Source: CAZLCK01 sp964558235
GTDB taxonomy: Bacteria; Actinomycetota; Coriobacteriia; Coriobacteriales; CADBOM01
Reading direction: 5' to 3'
NCBI GenBank assembly: GCA_964558235.1
Contig: CAZLCK010000002.1
Location: 14,583-78,582 of the forward strand
Length of the DNA: 64,000 bases
Below, in pieces: positions 44,972 to 53,881 of this stretch (position 1 is the stretch's first letter; every line of letters starts with the position of its first letter). A model generated the notes under the pieces. That model saw nothing but the letters and a program-made list of their open reading frames with translations. It was not told where the DNA came from and did not search any database. A program made the position numbers and the translations under genes.

Positions 44972-45826
44972 ATGGTTACAAATCTTTGCAAAAGACGTAA
45001 AAACTCATACAAAATAATAGAGTCGATAGATGTTTTAGCTACAGGAGATCTACCTGCATACAAACTAATATATAAACAAAATCTTAAAAATATTAGGCTT
45101 TCGTTTAATAAAAATTTTGGATCATTTACAGTATGCGCACCAAAATCAGCTAGCAGATCAGATATAGAAAAATTTTTAAAATCTAAACAAAGATGGATCG
45201 ATAAATCTTTAAAGTCCTTTGCTTTGGCAATAAAACACGAACCTATCGATTTTATCGACGGTGAAAAAATCACAATTTGGGGAGAAATTTCAACTTTAAG
45301 AATTGTTAAAGCTAAAAATAATTCTAGAGGTTACCTCTTAAAAAATGGATCGACCATTGTACGAACAAGTTTCAGTTCTATCGAAAGTGCATATTCTTTG
45401 GAATACTTGGACACTGCTGATAAATCTATCACAACTAAACTCTCTAATTCGGGCAAAGAATTGTATCTAATAACACAAGAGCCACATAATATTGAGAAGC
45501 TTAAATTACTTTGGAACAACTTTTTAAATGATGAGCTAAAAGCTCAAATTGACAAGAGATTAAATTATTTTGAAAGCATTACTGGGCTAAAATGCGAGAG
45601 TTATTCGATTAGAAAAATGAAAACACGATGGGGATCTTGCACACCTGCAACTAAAAAGATTCGCTTTTCAAATAAGCTTGCTCTCTATCCCCCACAATGT
45701 TTAGACATGGTTATAGTTCATGAGCTTGGACATATCAAATTTCCAAATCACGGTAGCGGTTTTAAAGAACATATGGGCAAATATTATCCAAACTACAAGT
45801 GTGCTGAAAAGCTTTTAAAAAATTAG
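44972..45826 (+). CDS. YgjP-like zinc metallopeptidase
   Basis: A 284-residue protein of the YgjP/DUF45 group related to SprT and WLM peptidases. The active site is VIVHELGHIKFPNHGSGFK, where His-Glu-x-x-His binds zinc and a later His (NHGSGF) is the third ligand. The conserved segment KMKTRWGSCTPATKKIRFSNKLALYP comes just before it. The N-terminal part is lysine-rich and less conserved. Family members are thought to act on host or partner proteins, and the substrate is unknown. The gene diverges from the PepV-like gene with 115 bases between the starts. Confidence 0.85.
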   Translation: MVTNLCKRRKNSYKIIESIDVLATGDLPAYKLIYKQNLKNIRLSFNKNFGSFTVCAPKSASRSDIEKFLKSKQRWIDKSLKSFALAIKHEPIDFIDGEKITIWGEISTLRIVKAKNNSRGYLLKNGSTIVRTSFSSIESAYSLEYLDTADKSITTKLSNSGKELYLITQEPHNIEKLKLLWNNFLNDELKAQIDKRLNYFESITGLKCESYSIRKMKTRWGSCTPATKKIRFSNKLALYPPQCLDMVIVHELGHIKFPNHGSGFKEHMGKYYPNYKCAEKLLKN

Positions 45827-45846
45827 CTAGAAGCCAAGCTATTTTT
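45823..45846 (+). terminator. Short terminator at the end of the YgjP-like gene
   Basis: TAGCT (45824-45828) pairs with AGCTA (45837-45841), and TTTTT follows at 45842-45846. The stem includes the stop codon TAG. It is short, so it may be weak. Confidence 0.4.
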
Positions 45847-45918
45847 AGACCAACATCTATTCCTTAAATGATTAGTAAAAGTATCAGATTTCCAAGAAAA
45901 CTACGGTTGAATGTACAA

Positions 45919-46359
45919 CTAACTTTTTACAAATTTCATAACTTGTTGTTGATACTCAAATATCAACATCTCAGTTTCGTCATCATAATCAATTTGAAAT
46001 TGTCCGCCATCAGATGTAGAAGTTAATACAATTGCACTGTCATCATCGTTAGCTTCCCAAATTAAAGAAAGGCCAGAAAGAGGATCGGTATCTAATGAGC
46101 TAAAGGTTGCGCTACCATCAGAATTTAGATGAAGCGTCATTATATCGGCTCCGCTAGATCCAAGTGCACTAAAGTTCTCATCGTTATAAACAGTTCCATC
46201 GGCATTTTGATATTCAGACAATATCCATGTGCCTTCAAAATTTACCTTGTACGTTGCAGAACAGCCTGCCAAAATGAACATACTTAAAAGAAGTGCAAAA
46301 ACAATTGAAACAAAAGAAGTTATTAAATATTGATTTAAATAAAACTTAGATTTTTTCAT
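45919..46359 (-). CDS. Small lipoprotein related to the one at 49037-49480
   Basis: A 146-residue protein with a signal peptide and lipobox LAGC (FILAGCSATY), so it should be a membrane-anchored lipoprotein after lipidation of the Cys. The mature part has GTWILSEYQNADG, LHLNSDGSATFSSLD, IWEANDDDSAIVL and FEYQQQVMKFVKS. These match the order GTW - LNSDGTA - WEAG - LTFQK of the second lipoprotein, so they are paralogues. The pattern resembles small beta-barrel lipoproteins (DUF5640-like or lipocalin-like). GGGGA lies 8 bases before the ATG. Function unknown. Confidence 0.75.
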   Translation of the reverse strand: MKKSKFYLNQYLITSFVSIVFALLLSMFILAGCSATYKVNFEGTWILSEYQNADGTVYNDENFSALGSSGADIMTLHLNSDGSATFSSLDTDPLSGLSLIWEANDDDSAIVLTSTSDGGQFQIDYDDETEMLIFEYQQQVMKFVKS

Positions 46360-46466
46360 GAAAAATTCCCCAAATTAATCTATATCAAATCCGTTTTAAT
46401 TAAGATTCAAAAATTTCGTATCTTTATTTATTTTAAATCAATCTAACAAATAGAAGCTTTTACCGG

Positions 46467-46508
46467 TTTATGAATACAACATACCAAATATATGGAGCAT
46501 TTATGAAT
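46467..46508 (+). repeat. Direct repeat TTTATGAAT before hppA
   Basis: TTTATGAAT occurs at 46467-46475 and 46500-46508, 33 bases apart, or about three helical turns. It lies 60-100 bases before the pyrophosphatase gene, in its promoter region. It may bind a dimeric regulator, or be chance. Confidence 0.25.
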
Positions 46509-46568
46509 CTATTGAAATATCTTAGTTAGGTTGGTTCTAGGACTATGGACTAAAGAAAGGAATTATTG

Positions 46569-48695
46569 ATGGAAGCATCACAAACGTTACCGCTTATCAT
46601 CGGTTTAGTTGCTGGTGTTATCGCGGCCGTTTATGCGATAGCTCTTATTGTAAAAATTAAGAAGCTATCTGCTGGTAATGAAAAGATGCAAAGCATTGCA
46701 TCCGCAATTCAAGAAGGTGCTATGGCCTACCTCAGCCGTCAATATCGCACTGTTGCGATCGTAGCTGTCGCTATAGCTATAGTTCTTTTAGTTCCTGGAT
46801 TTTTAGGGGTATCTGGTTTTGGACTTTGGACCGCTATCGGATTTTTAGTCGGTGGCATAGCATCTGCCGCAGCAGGATTTATCGGAATGAGAATTTCTGT
46901 AACAGCGAATGTACGCACTGCTGAGGCTGCACGCAGCGGATTAGGAAAGGCTCTTCGTGTAGCTTTCCAATCTGGAACTGTTACTGGCATGTTTGTAATT
47001 GGACTTGGAATTCTATCAGTTTCCATTATGTCCATCTTTGTTTTTGCTGGAATCGCCGATGATTCAGCTTTGGTGGGACTTGGATTTGGTGGTTCTTTAA
47101 TCTCTGTCTTTGCCCGTCTTGGTGGTGGAATCTTCACCAAAGCCGCTGACGTTGGAGCCGACCTTGTAGGTAAGGTTGAAGCTGGAATTCCAGAGGATGA
47201 TCCTCGTAATCCTGCAGTTATCGCAGACAATGTTGGTGATAATGTTGGTGACTGTGCAGGAATGGCGGCAGACCTCTTTGAAACCTATGTTGTAACTACA
47301 GTTGCTGCAATGCTAATTGGTAACCTTGCTTTTGGAATTGATGACTTGGCTATCGCGCTTGGTTTTCCAATTGTTATTGGAGCAGCATCTATCGTAGCTT
47401 CAATCATTGGAACCCTCTTCGTCAAGATGGGTAAAAATGGCACTATCATGGGCGCTCTCTATAAAGGTCTCTGGATTGCCGCTATCATCGCTATTATTGC
47501 ATTCTTACCAATCACCTACTGGATGCTTGGTGATATTGAGATCAGCAATTCCCTACTTGCTCCGATTGGTATCACTCCAATTCAAGTTTGGGTCTGTGCA
47601 ATCATCGGTGTTGTCTTAACTGCAGCTATGGTATACATCACCGATCACTATACTTCTTCAACCAAAAAACCTGTCGATGGCATTGCTAAAGCTTCTGAGA
47701 CTGGTCATGCAACCAATATTATTCAAGGTCTTGCTGTTGGAATGGAATCCACAGGATTACCAATTTTGGTCATTGTTATCGCTACCTTAGTTAGCTATTT
47801 TCTAGGTGGCATCTTTGGTATTGCAGTCGCAGCATTAGCCATGCTTTCCATGGCTGGCATTGTTGTTGCGATCGACTCATTTGGACCTGTTACAGATAAC
47901 GCTGGTGGAATTGCTGAAATGAGCGGCCTACCAGAAGAGGTACGTGAAAATACCGATGCTCTCGATGCTGTTGGTAATACTACCAAAGCTGTTACCAAAG
48001 GCTATGCAATCGCCTCTGCAGCATTGGCAGCTGTTGTTTTGTTCGCCGACTTTACACATTCTGTCGCTGAGCAGACCGGTGCGTCTCTAACATTTGATCT
48101 CTCAAGTCCATTTGTTTTGATTGGTCTATTCATTGGTGGACTTCTTCCATACCTATTTGCCTCTAGAGCAATGACAAGTGTTGGAAAGGCTGCTGGTGGA
48201 GTTGTAGAAGAAGTTCGCCGTCAATTTAAAGAAATTCCAGGAATCATGGAGGGAACTGCCAAACCAGACTATGCAAAATGTGTTGATTTGGTTACCCGTG
48301 CCGCACTTCGTGAGATGGTTTTACCAGCGATGATTCCTATTTTGACTCCAATTATTATTATCGTCGTCGGTGTTATTCTAAATGCTTGTGGATACGATCA
48401 AGCATTTACGTTTACAACCACTGTTTTGGGTGGTGCTTTGGTAGGAACAATAGTTACTGGCCTGTTTGTTGCAATTTCAATGACAAATGGTGGTGGCGCT
48501 TGGGATAATGCCAAGAAACTCATTGAAGAAGGTAATTATGGAGGAAAGAACTCCTTCGCTCATCAAGCTGCTGTTACCGGAGATACCGTTGGAGATCCAT
48601 ACAAGGACACTGCCGGTCCTGCGCTGAACTCTATGATCAAGGTCTTTAACATCATGGCCTTATTGCTTGTTCCACTTTTGGCATTGCTTGCCTAA
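46569..48695 (+). CDS. hppA: Membrane-bound ion-pumping pyrophosphatase
   Basis: A 708-residue, about 16-helix pump that hydrolyses PPi to move ions out of the cytoplasm. Substrate-site motifs are [31 protein letters not shown] and [17 protein letters not shown]. The segment [10 protein letters not shown] has Lys473 and Thr476 at the positions that set K+ dependence; Lys/Thr there is the K+-independent type, which in known cases pumps H+. The ATG at 46569 has AAAGGA 8 bases before it; a TTG directly upstream is not the start. It recovers energy from PPi made by the aminoacyl-tRNA synthetases and argG. A strong terminator follows. Confidence 0.95.
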   Translation: MEASQTLPLIIGLVAGVIAAVYAIALIVKIKKLSAGNEKMQSIASAIQEGAMAYLSRQYRTVAIVAVAIAIVLLVPGFLGVSGFGLWTAIGFLVGGIASAAAGFIGMRISVTANVRTAEAARSGLGKALRVAFQSGTVTGMFVIGLGILSVSIMSIFVFAGIADDSALVGLGFGGSLISVFARLGGGIFTKAADVGADLVGKVEAGIPEDDPRNPAVIADNVGDNVGDCAGMAADLFETYVVTTVAAMLIGNLAFGIDDLAIALGFPIVIGAASIVASIIGTLFVKMGKNGTIMGALYKGLWIAAIIAIIAFLPITYWMLGDIEISNSLLAPIGITPIQVWVCAIIGVVLTAAMVYITDHYTSSTKKPVDGIAKASETGHATNIIQGLAVGMESTGLPILVIVIATLVSYFLGGIFGIAVAALAMLSMAGIVVAIDSFGPVTDNAGGIAEMSGLPEEVRENTDALDAVGNTTKAVTKGYAIASAALAAVVLFADFTHSVAEQTGASLTFDLSSPFVLIGLFIGGLLPYLFASRAMTSVGKAAGGVVEEVRRQFKEIPGIMEGTAKPDYAKCVDLVTRAALREMVLPAMIPILTPIIIIVVGVILNACGYDQAFTFTTTVLGGALVGTIVTGLFVAISMTNGGGAWDNAKKLIEEGNYGGKNSFAHQAAVTGDTVGDPYKDTAGPALNSMIKVFNIMALLLVPLLALLA

Positions 48696-48728
48696 AAGAT
48701 CCACTAAAGGTCAATTACTTAGATTTTT

Positions 48729-48762
48729 TAAGCCCCTTTAATTAAATTTGAAGGGGCTTTTA
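48729..48762 (+). terminator. Terminator of hppA
   Basis: AAGCCCCTT (48730-48738) pairs perfectly with AAGGGGCTT (48751-48759) over a 12-base loop, followed by TTTAAATCC. A T-run precedes it on the other side, so it may also act on minus-strand transcripts. Confidence 0.85.
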
Positions 48763-48775
48763 AATCCGGATTTTT

Positions 48776-48856
48776 CTATTCTTTCTTTTCAGATACACAA
48801 AACGTAGATTTATTTTTTGTCACTTTAACGGTCTCAAAAGCTGTAGCAAGTTTCAT
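48776..48856 (-). CDS. Candidate small-protein gene (26 residues)
   Basis: A minus-strand ORF that begins MKLATAFETVKV and ends STFCVSEKKE. AGAAGG lies 8 bases before its ATG at 48856. Its stop is 14 bases from the hppA terminator hairpin, and the lipoprotein terminator (48978-49014) lies upstream, so it would be its own transcription unit. TTGATT followed 16 bases later by TATCTG, on the minus strand, is a weak promoter candidate. It has one Cys and many Lys. No family is known to me. Without it the 341-base gap from 48696 to 49036 would be empty of genes. Confidence 0.4.
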   Translation of the reverse strand: MKLATAFETVKVTKNKSTFCVSEKKE

Positions 48857-48977
48857 AGAATTGTCCTTCTAATGGAAGCTTGTCCGCACTCCCAAGAAGC
48901 CAAGAAAACAAACTAAAAGATTGTATTGTTTTAGAGCCAGATATTAAGAAGGTCTATGTAATCAAAAAAGGAATATT

Positions 48978-49014
48978 AAAAGGGGCACAAATCATACAAA
49001 TTCATGCCCCTTTT
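48978..49014 (-). terminator. Terminator of the second lipoprotein gene
   Basis: AAAAGGGGCA (48978-48987) pairs perfectly with TGCCCCTTTT (49005-49014) around a 17-base loop. On the minus strand the stem ends in CCCCTTTTAATATTCC. It lies 22 bases after the lipoprotein stop. Confidence 0.8.
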
Positions 49015-49036
49015 AAATTAATGTTATATAGATATC

Positions 49037-49480
49037 CTATTGCTTTTGAAAAGTAAGAATTTGATCGTCATCAGAATAGGTAAGAGTGTCATCAGAAGAA
49101 TCGTATGCTAGAACTACAGTCTCACCTTCGGCTGATAAAGTAACGCTATCTTCTCCAGCTTCCCAAGTTACTGTTGTGCTATCAAATAGGCTTTCACCCA
49201 GCATAATAAGCTCAGCAGTTCCATCAGAGTTTAGGTCAAGATAAGCAAATTCAGAAGCATCAGAAATGCCAAGGCTATCACCATATCCTGAATCTAATAC
49301 ATCTTGTATATCATCTACGGTTACAACAGATCCATCGCTATCAACAGAGTAAAACCCCCAAGTACCAGCAAAATCAGAATTCACGGTGGATTCGCTTGAT
49401 TGTGAGCAACCAGCAAGAGCCGCAAAAGAAGCAAGGGCGAACACAACTGAAAACGCAACTGTCAATAATCTTCTTTTCAT
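49037..49480 (-). CDS. Small lipoprotein, paralogue of the one at 45919-46359
   Basis: A 147-residue protein with a signal peptide and lipobox LAGC (FAALAGCSQSSES). After lipidation it should sit on the outer face of the membrane. The mature part is very acidic (for example SDGSVVTVDDIQDVLDSGYG), with GTWGFYSVDSDG, LDLNSDGTAELI, VTWEAGEDSVTL and ILTFQK. The same order occurs in the lipoprotein on the other side of hppA, so the two are paralogues. GGGGG lies 4 bases before the ATG. The function is unknown. Confidence 0.78.
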   Translation of the reverse strand: MKRRLLTVAFSVVFALASFAALAGCSQSSESTVNSDFAGTWGFYSVDSDGSVVTVDDIQDVLDSGYGDSLGISDASEFAYLDLNSDGTAELIMLGESLFDSTTVTWEAGEDSVTLSAEGETVVLAYDSSDDTLTYSDDDQILTFQKQ

Positions 49481-49540
49481 TAGACCCCCATCAATTAATT
49501 AATTAAACGACAAGAAAAATTATAAATGATATTGATAACA

Positions 49541-50545
49541 TCAGAATCTTAACACATATTGAAAGCCACTGGTTGAAAGGTTGCTAATAATCACACCCGT
49601 AGAAGAGGTCGATGCATGAACATATTGGCCTCCACCAATATAAATTCCGACATGACCCTGTTTCCATAAGATATCTCCAGGCTGAGCTTCAGAAAGAGGC
49701 AGTCTTGATAGAGCATTCGCATAAAGCGAATCGCTTGATCTATATGGAGCTCCGCAGTAATAGCAAAGGCCAGAACAGTCAAAAGCATCTGGTCCAGCAG
49801 CTCCATATTCATAGGCAGAGCCAACTAATGAAAGCGCTAATTCAACATTGCATGTAACTCCTCCACCACCATAAACATATTGAAGAGTCCCAGACGAAGA
49901 TGATGATGTACTACTATTTGCTGCCATATCTTGAGCAGTAATTTGTTCTTGAAGCTCTGCGCTTAAACTATCAAACTGAGCTTGTGCAGCAGCGGCTTTT
50001 GCGTCGACATCAGCTTTGGCCTGTTCAGCGGCAGCAAGCTCCTCAGCAGCAATTGCTTTCTGCTTTGCAAGCTCATCATAAGCAGCCTGCTGTTCTTCTC
50101 TTAATGCCTTAGTCTGTTCGATAATCATGGCATCATTTTCATTTAACGCAGAAAGCATAGTCCATGTTGTAGCAAAATCACTAAATGACGTACTTCCCAA
50201 AAAAACATCGAGCATTGTTGGGCTGCCAGATATATACATTGATACAGCGCGCTCAGACAACCTTTCTTGGTTGTATTCGATTTGAGCAGTAGTTTCTTGA
50301 ATTTTCTGCTGAGCTTCATTCATGGCTTCAACCGCAGCATCATAAGCATCTAAAGCTTGATAATAGGTTTCAGCAGCTGCTACAGCCTCTTCACGAGCTG
50401 CATATAGCGCTTGTTGAGCACTGTCCACTTCAGCCTGTGTAACTGCATAAGCATAAAGAGAAAAAAATGGAGAAAGAGATACTGCGATTAATGCTGCGAT
50501 AAGAATGGATATTGTCTTTCTTAAACAAGACTTCATTCCAAACAA
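49541..50545 (-). CDS. Secreted coiled-coil NlpC/P60 peptidoglycan hydrolase
   Basis: A 334-residue protein with a signal peptide (ISILIAALIAVSLSPFFSLYAYA), a long Ala/Glu/Gln-rich coiled coil (about residues 40-215), a short Ser linker, and a C-terminal NlpC/P60 domain. Catalytic residues are Cys in AFDCSGLCYYC, His in QGHVGIYIGGG, and a polar third residue in QYVHASTS. This is the layout of RipA/CwlO-like DL-endopeptidases, whose coiled coil often binds FtsX. It is paralogous to the next gene upstream. The start is TTG at 50545, as AGGG lies 8 bases before it and the ATG at 50536 lacks a site. Confidence 0.88.
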   Translation of the reverse strand: MFGMKSCLRKTISILIAALIAVSLSPFFSLYAYAVTQAEVDSAQQALYAAREEAVAAAETYYQALDAYDAAVEAMNEAQQKIQETTAQIEYNQERLSERAVSMYISGSPTMLDVFLGSTSFSDFATTWTMLSALNENDAMIIEQTKALREEQQAAYDELAKQKAIAAEELAAAEQAKADVDAKAAAAQAQFDSLSAELQEQITAQDMAANSSTSSSSSGTLQYVYGGGGVTCNVELALSLVGSAYEYGAAGPDAFDCSGLCYYCGAPYRSSDSLYANALSRLPLSEAQPGDILWKQGHVGIYIGGGQYVHASTSSTGVIISNLSTSGFQYVLRF

Positions 50546-50617
50546 TATGCTCGCCCTGTCTTTCGAGTTTGAAACTTGTTAGCTTTTTATGTTCTTTCTC
50601 GAAGTTTAACAGAAAAA

Positions 50618-50646
50618 AGAGACGCTCGCATTATGTAAGCGTCTCT
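50618..50646 (-). terminator. Terminator of the upstream NlpC/P60 gene
   Basis: AGAGACGCT (50618-50626) pairs perfectly with AGCGTCTCT (50638-50646). On the minus strand it is followed by TTTTTTCTG. It separates the two NlpC/P60 genes. Confidence 0.85.
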
Positions 50647-50760
50647 AAATTCAAATATTAGGTTTTTACTCTATACGCTTGATTAAAATCGTAACCTAAA
50701 CACTGCCTTATTTTTATTTTGAATGAGATTCATAACAAAACGTACTATCCATTTTGTTAA

Positions 50761-51834
50761 CTAAAATCTCAATGCATAAGTCCAAATGCTCATGTTATAT
50801 GAGATCTTAACCACATCACCAGATGAAGGCGCGTGAATATAAGCTCCATTACCGATATAGATTCCTACATGTCCCTGTTTCCACAGGATATCCCCAGGTT
50901 GAGCTTCAGATACAGAAATCTTAGTTGCTGCAGAGTATTGGGCGCTAGATGTTCTTGGAATAGATATACCAGCTTGGCTATAGCACCATTGTGTTAGACC
51001 AGAACAGTCAAAGGTATCAGGTCCTGTAGCACCCCACACATAAGCACATCCGAGTCTAGAGTATGCAGCTTCAACAACAGATGAATATCCTCCAGAAGAA
51101 CTACTGGAAGAACTTGAAGAGCTGCTAGAACTAGAACTTCCTGAAGAACTGCTGTTATTTTGCTGCCATTCCTGTTGAGCTGCTGCTTCTTCTGCAGCCT
51201 CCTCTTGAGCAATTAATTCAGCAACTTCAGCATCTAAGTTATCTAATTCTTCTTGGTATTGAGCAACCAAGGCCTCAGCTTCATTTTTAATGCTCTCAGC
51301 TTCTGCAAGTTTTTCAGCGGCAACACGCTCTTGTTCCTGATACTCAGCTAAAGCAGCCTCAGACTCAGCTTTTAATTCCTTATTGGTGGAGATAATTCGA
51401 GAAGTTTCCTCATTCCATGCAGATAAAAGCTCCCAAGTGGTTGAAAAATCTTGGAATGAAGTGGAACCTAGCAATACGTCCAAAAGAGTTGCTTGACCGC
51501 TTGTGTACATTGAGACGGCTCTTTGATTTAGAGCTTCTTGAGATTCCTCTATTTGAACTTCTAATTCATCAATTTTTTGCTGCTCTTGCTCCATCGCTTC
51601 AACAGCGGCTTCGTACTCCTCAAGAGCGGTATAGTAATCATCAGATGCCTCATTTAGTTGATCTTGCATCTCAGAAAGTTTAGCTCTGACTTCATCAGCT
51701 TGAGCTTGCAGATCATCAGATGGAGCAGCATAAGACAGAGGAACTGTGCTTAGCAACAATACAAGAGCAAAAAATGCACAGAAAAATGCTCTAACTTTTT
51801 TAATATGACCGAAATTTTTTGTTTCTTGGATCAT
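50761..51834 (-). CDS. Secreted coiled-coil NlpC/P60 peptidoglycan hydrolase (paralogue)
   Basis: About 357 residues. It has a signal peptide (VRAFFCAFFALVLLLSTVPLSYA), a coiled coil rich in Glu and Ala over 180 residues, a nearly pure Ser linker, and an NlpC/P60 domain. Catalytic residues are Cys in TFDCSGLTQWCYSQAG and His in QGHVGIYIGNGAYIH. The ATG at 51834 has GGGGAT about 7 bases upstream; the frame also opens further up at 51888, but that start would put 18 extra residues before the signal peptide. It probably cleaves peptide cross-bridges during growth or division. A possible riboswitch lies in its leader. Confidence 0.9.
   Translation of the reverse strand: MIQETKNFGHIKKVRAFFCAFFALVLLLSTVPLSYAAPSDDLQAQADEVRAKLSEMQDQLNEASDDYYTALEEYEAAVEAMEQEQQKIDELEVQIEESQEALNQRAVSMYTSGQATLLDVLLGSTSFQDFSTTWELLSAWNEETSRIISTNKELKAESEAALAEYQEQERVAAEKLAEAESIKNEAEALVAQYQEELDNLDAEVAELIAQEEAAEEAAAQQEWQQNNSSSSGSSSSSSSSSSSSSSSGGYSSVVEAAYSRLGCAYVWGATGPDTFDCSGLTQWCYSQAGISIPRTSSAQYSAATKISVSEAQPGDILWKQGHVGIYIGNGAYIHAPSSGDVVKISYNMSIWTYALRF
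51079..51149 (-). repeat. Low-complexity serine-rich linker coding region
   Basis: The linker between coiled coil and catalytic domain is almost only Ser with a few Gly, coded mostly by AGT, AGC and TCT/TCC in mixed order. The mixed codons argue against recent slippage. The paralogue has a short Ser linker at the same place. Confidence 0.6.
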
Positions 51835-51996
51835 AAAATAATCCCCGTTTCCTTTTTCACTGTCAGTTTTCTTGAATAAACGAAACAAAACAAAACGGAT
51901 CTCTAGCGATCAAGCTCATAGCAAAACAAAATCAAACATAGTTGATCCAGAAGCTAGATTGCGAGCACAAAATGATTAAATAAGCCCGAGTTGTGT

Positions 51997-52216
51997 GTTT
52001 TTGCTTCATTTATTCAGGTTTTCAACCCAATGAGAAGGGCAAATGTTTCTTTACTTACGAAACGCATTAATCCTACCAGAAAGACCTTGATTGAACAAGA
52101 ATTCACCTAATCGTCATATTCTTTAATAAAAATAAGCTCGTTGAACGGTTCTCCGACTAAAAAATACATAAAAAAGACAGGTCATTGAATAAATTGAGAT
52201 GAATTGATCGAGCAAC
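51997..52216 (-). promoter_or_regulatory. Possible c-di-AMP (ydaO-yuaA type) riboswitch in the NlpC/P60 leader
   Basis: On the minus strand this 466-base gene-free stretch has ydaO-like features: CGGAGAACCG (52146-52155), AGGTGAAT (52101-52108), a CTTG/CAAG hairpin directly after it (52086-52099), and TTGCT (about 52211) against AGCAA (about 52003) as a possible closing stem. ydaO riboswitches often precede cell-wall hydrolase genes in Actinomycetota (established knowledge). The 3' GACAGCTAAC segment is not seen, so the match is partial. Confidence 0.3.
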
Positions 52217-52300
52217 AGTACTCTGAAATTATTTTTAGATGTTCTTGCAAACTTTTATTCAAAACCTCAAACTGTGTCTACCAAAAACAAAGAGCATCAA

Positions 52301-53572
52301 TTATGCAATAGCGCTGTTTTCATTACAATCTTTAAGCATATATCTGCAATCGATAACTTTTTTATTCTTAGCATAATCTTTAACAACTTTAAATTGTCTC
52401 CAAGGAGTTGCAATAATAACAACATCACAAATGTCACAGATCTCTCTTACACTAAAACAATAATGAATCTTTTGCTTATAGACAGTTGCATAATCATCAT
52501 TTGCGATTGGATCATAAGCATAGATCTTCTTGTAGCCCATCTTTAACAAGTTATCTATTATTTTGGCAGAGGCTGAGTTTCTTACATCTCCAGAGCCCTC
52601 TTTAAAAGTAAGTCCTAGTATGCCTAATTTTTCATCTTTTGAAGTCTTAGCAGATATTTCAGAACAGACTTTTGAGGGAAGCGTATCATTAATATGCAAA
52701 ACAGATTCCAATAGCGACATATCCGCACCCTGGTCCTTTGCAATTTTTACAAAGTCAGATGTATCTTGCGGCAAAGCCACTCCCCCAAATCCACAGCCTG
52801 GGTAGACATATCCACGCATTGTATTATCAAACCATCTGGAGTCAGTTTGCATAATTCGAAAAGCCTCAGGGATATTAATTCCACCCATAACTTTTGCAGC
52901 CTGAGCCATCTCATTTGAATAACTAATCATCGTGGCTAAAAGCGTCGAGGTCATATATCTAATAAACTCGGCAGTCTTATAGGAAACAGCCATTATAGGC
53001 GCATCAAAGGACTGATAATACTTCGATATAATCGAGAGATCTTTCTCATTTGAAAGGCCAATTACAACTCTACTTGGATGAGTAAAATCGTGCCAACACT
53101 TGCCTTCACGAATAAACTCTGGACAAAATACAACGCCCAAATCCTCCCCTATCTTTACACCCTGGCTTTCAATATATGGAACGATTTGTTCGTCCATAGT
53201 TCCGGGAAGCAAAGAAGTTTTAATTGCGATTGTAAAATAGCCTTCAAAACCAGCATCTAAGATGTCAGAAATAGCACGCTTTGTATTTGTATGTTCTTGC
53301 TTGCCATTTTTTAAATTTGGAGTGCCGCAGCAAATAAAGAAGCAGTCAATTCCGTCAGGAAGATCATCAATATCATCAACCACAGAAAAATTGTGATTTA
53401 GATGACGCTCAAGTGCTTCATCAAGACCTGGCTCATAATAAGGGATCTTTCCACGTCTGATTAAATCAACTCTAAACTCATCAATGTCAACGCCGTAAAC
53501 TTTTTCGCCATGTTCAGCAAATCCTAGAGCAACTGTAAGTCCGATAAAGCCAAGACCAAGAACAGCAATCAT
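52301..53572 (-). CDS. UDP-glucose/GDP-mannose dehydrogenase family protein
   Basis: A 423-residue NAD-dependent nucleotide-sugar dehydrogenase. The NAD motif is GLGFIGLTVALGFAEHGEKVYGVDID. The catalytic Cys is in YPGCGFGGVALPQDTSD. The last third holds FKEGSGDVRNSASAKIIDNL and the UDP-binding fold. It oxidises a UDP-hexose C6 alcohol to a uronic acid; UDP-glucose or UDP-N-acetylmannosamine cannot be told apart here. The product could feed the glycan genes at 1-8 kb or another polymer. GGAGAG lies 9 bases before the ATG. It is divergent from the zinc repressor gene. Confidence 0.87.
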   Translation of the reverse strand: MIAVLGLGFIGLTVALGFAEHGEKVYGVDIDEFRVDLIRRGKIPYYEPGLDEALERHLNHNFSVVDDIDDLPDGIDCFFICCGTPNLKNGKQEHTNTKRAISDILDAGFEGYFTIAIKTSLLPGTMDEQIVPYIESQGVKIGEDLGVVFCPEFIREGKCWHDFTHPSRVVIGLSNEKDLSIISKYYQSFDAPIMAVSYKTAEFIRYMTSTLLATMISYSNEMAQAAKVMGGINIPEAFRIMQTDSRWFDNTMRGYVYPGCGFGGVALPQDTSDFVKIAKDQGADMSLLESVLHINDTLPSKVCSEISAKTSKDEKLGILGLTFKEGSGDVRNSASAKIIDNLLKMGYKKIYAYDPIANDDYATVYKQKIHYCFSVREICDICDVVIIATPWRQFKVVKDYAKNKKVIDCRYMLKDCNENSAIA

Positions 53573-53881
53573 CTTATAGAACTCTCCGATATGACTAATA
53601 AAGAAATAAACATTATCGAATTTGCACTTCGTTTTAAGTTGGTTATTTCACAAATCTGACACTTAAAACTCTAAAAAAGTATATTTTGATTAGATGAAAT
53701 TTTTGCCACTTATCTTGCAATTGTGTACAGTAATTTGGCAAAAGGATTAGAGCTTTAAAGCTTATTATTAGTGTTTGCCCAATCGCTGTTCACAAGTGTT
53801 ATTTAAGCGTAAAAAATTGAGATATTATGTTAGTTAACTCTCTATGATTTTATTTTTAATCGCTTTAGAGGTGTGATTAAT
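53573..53881. promoter_or_regulatory. Divergent promoter region with two dyads
   Basis: This 309-base gap holds no gene. TTTTGCCA (53701-53708) pairs with TGGCAAAA (53736-53743), and AGCTTTAAAGCT (53751-53762) is a perfect 12-bp palindrome. Either could be an operator for the SmtB-like repressor or a promoter element for the dehydrogenase. No exact match to a known SmtB site (TGAACA-type arms) was found. Confidence 0.35.

Noticed and set aside
46470..46529. 19-codon ORF before hppA
   Set aside because: No ribosome site at its ATG, and it lies within the promoter region of hppA.
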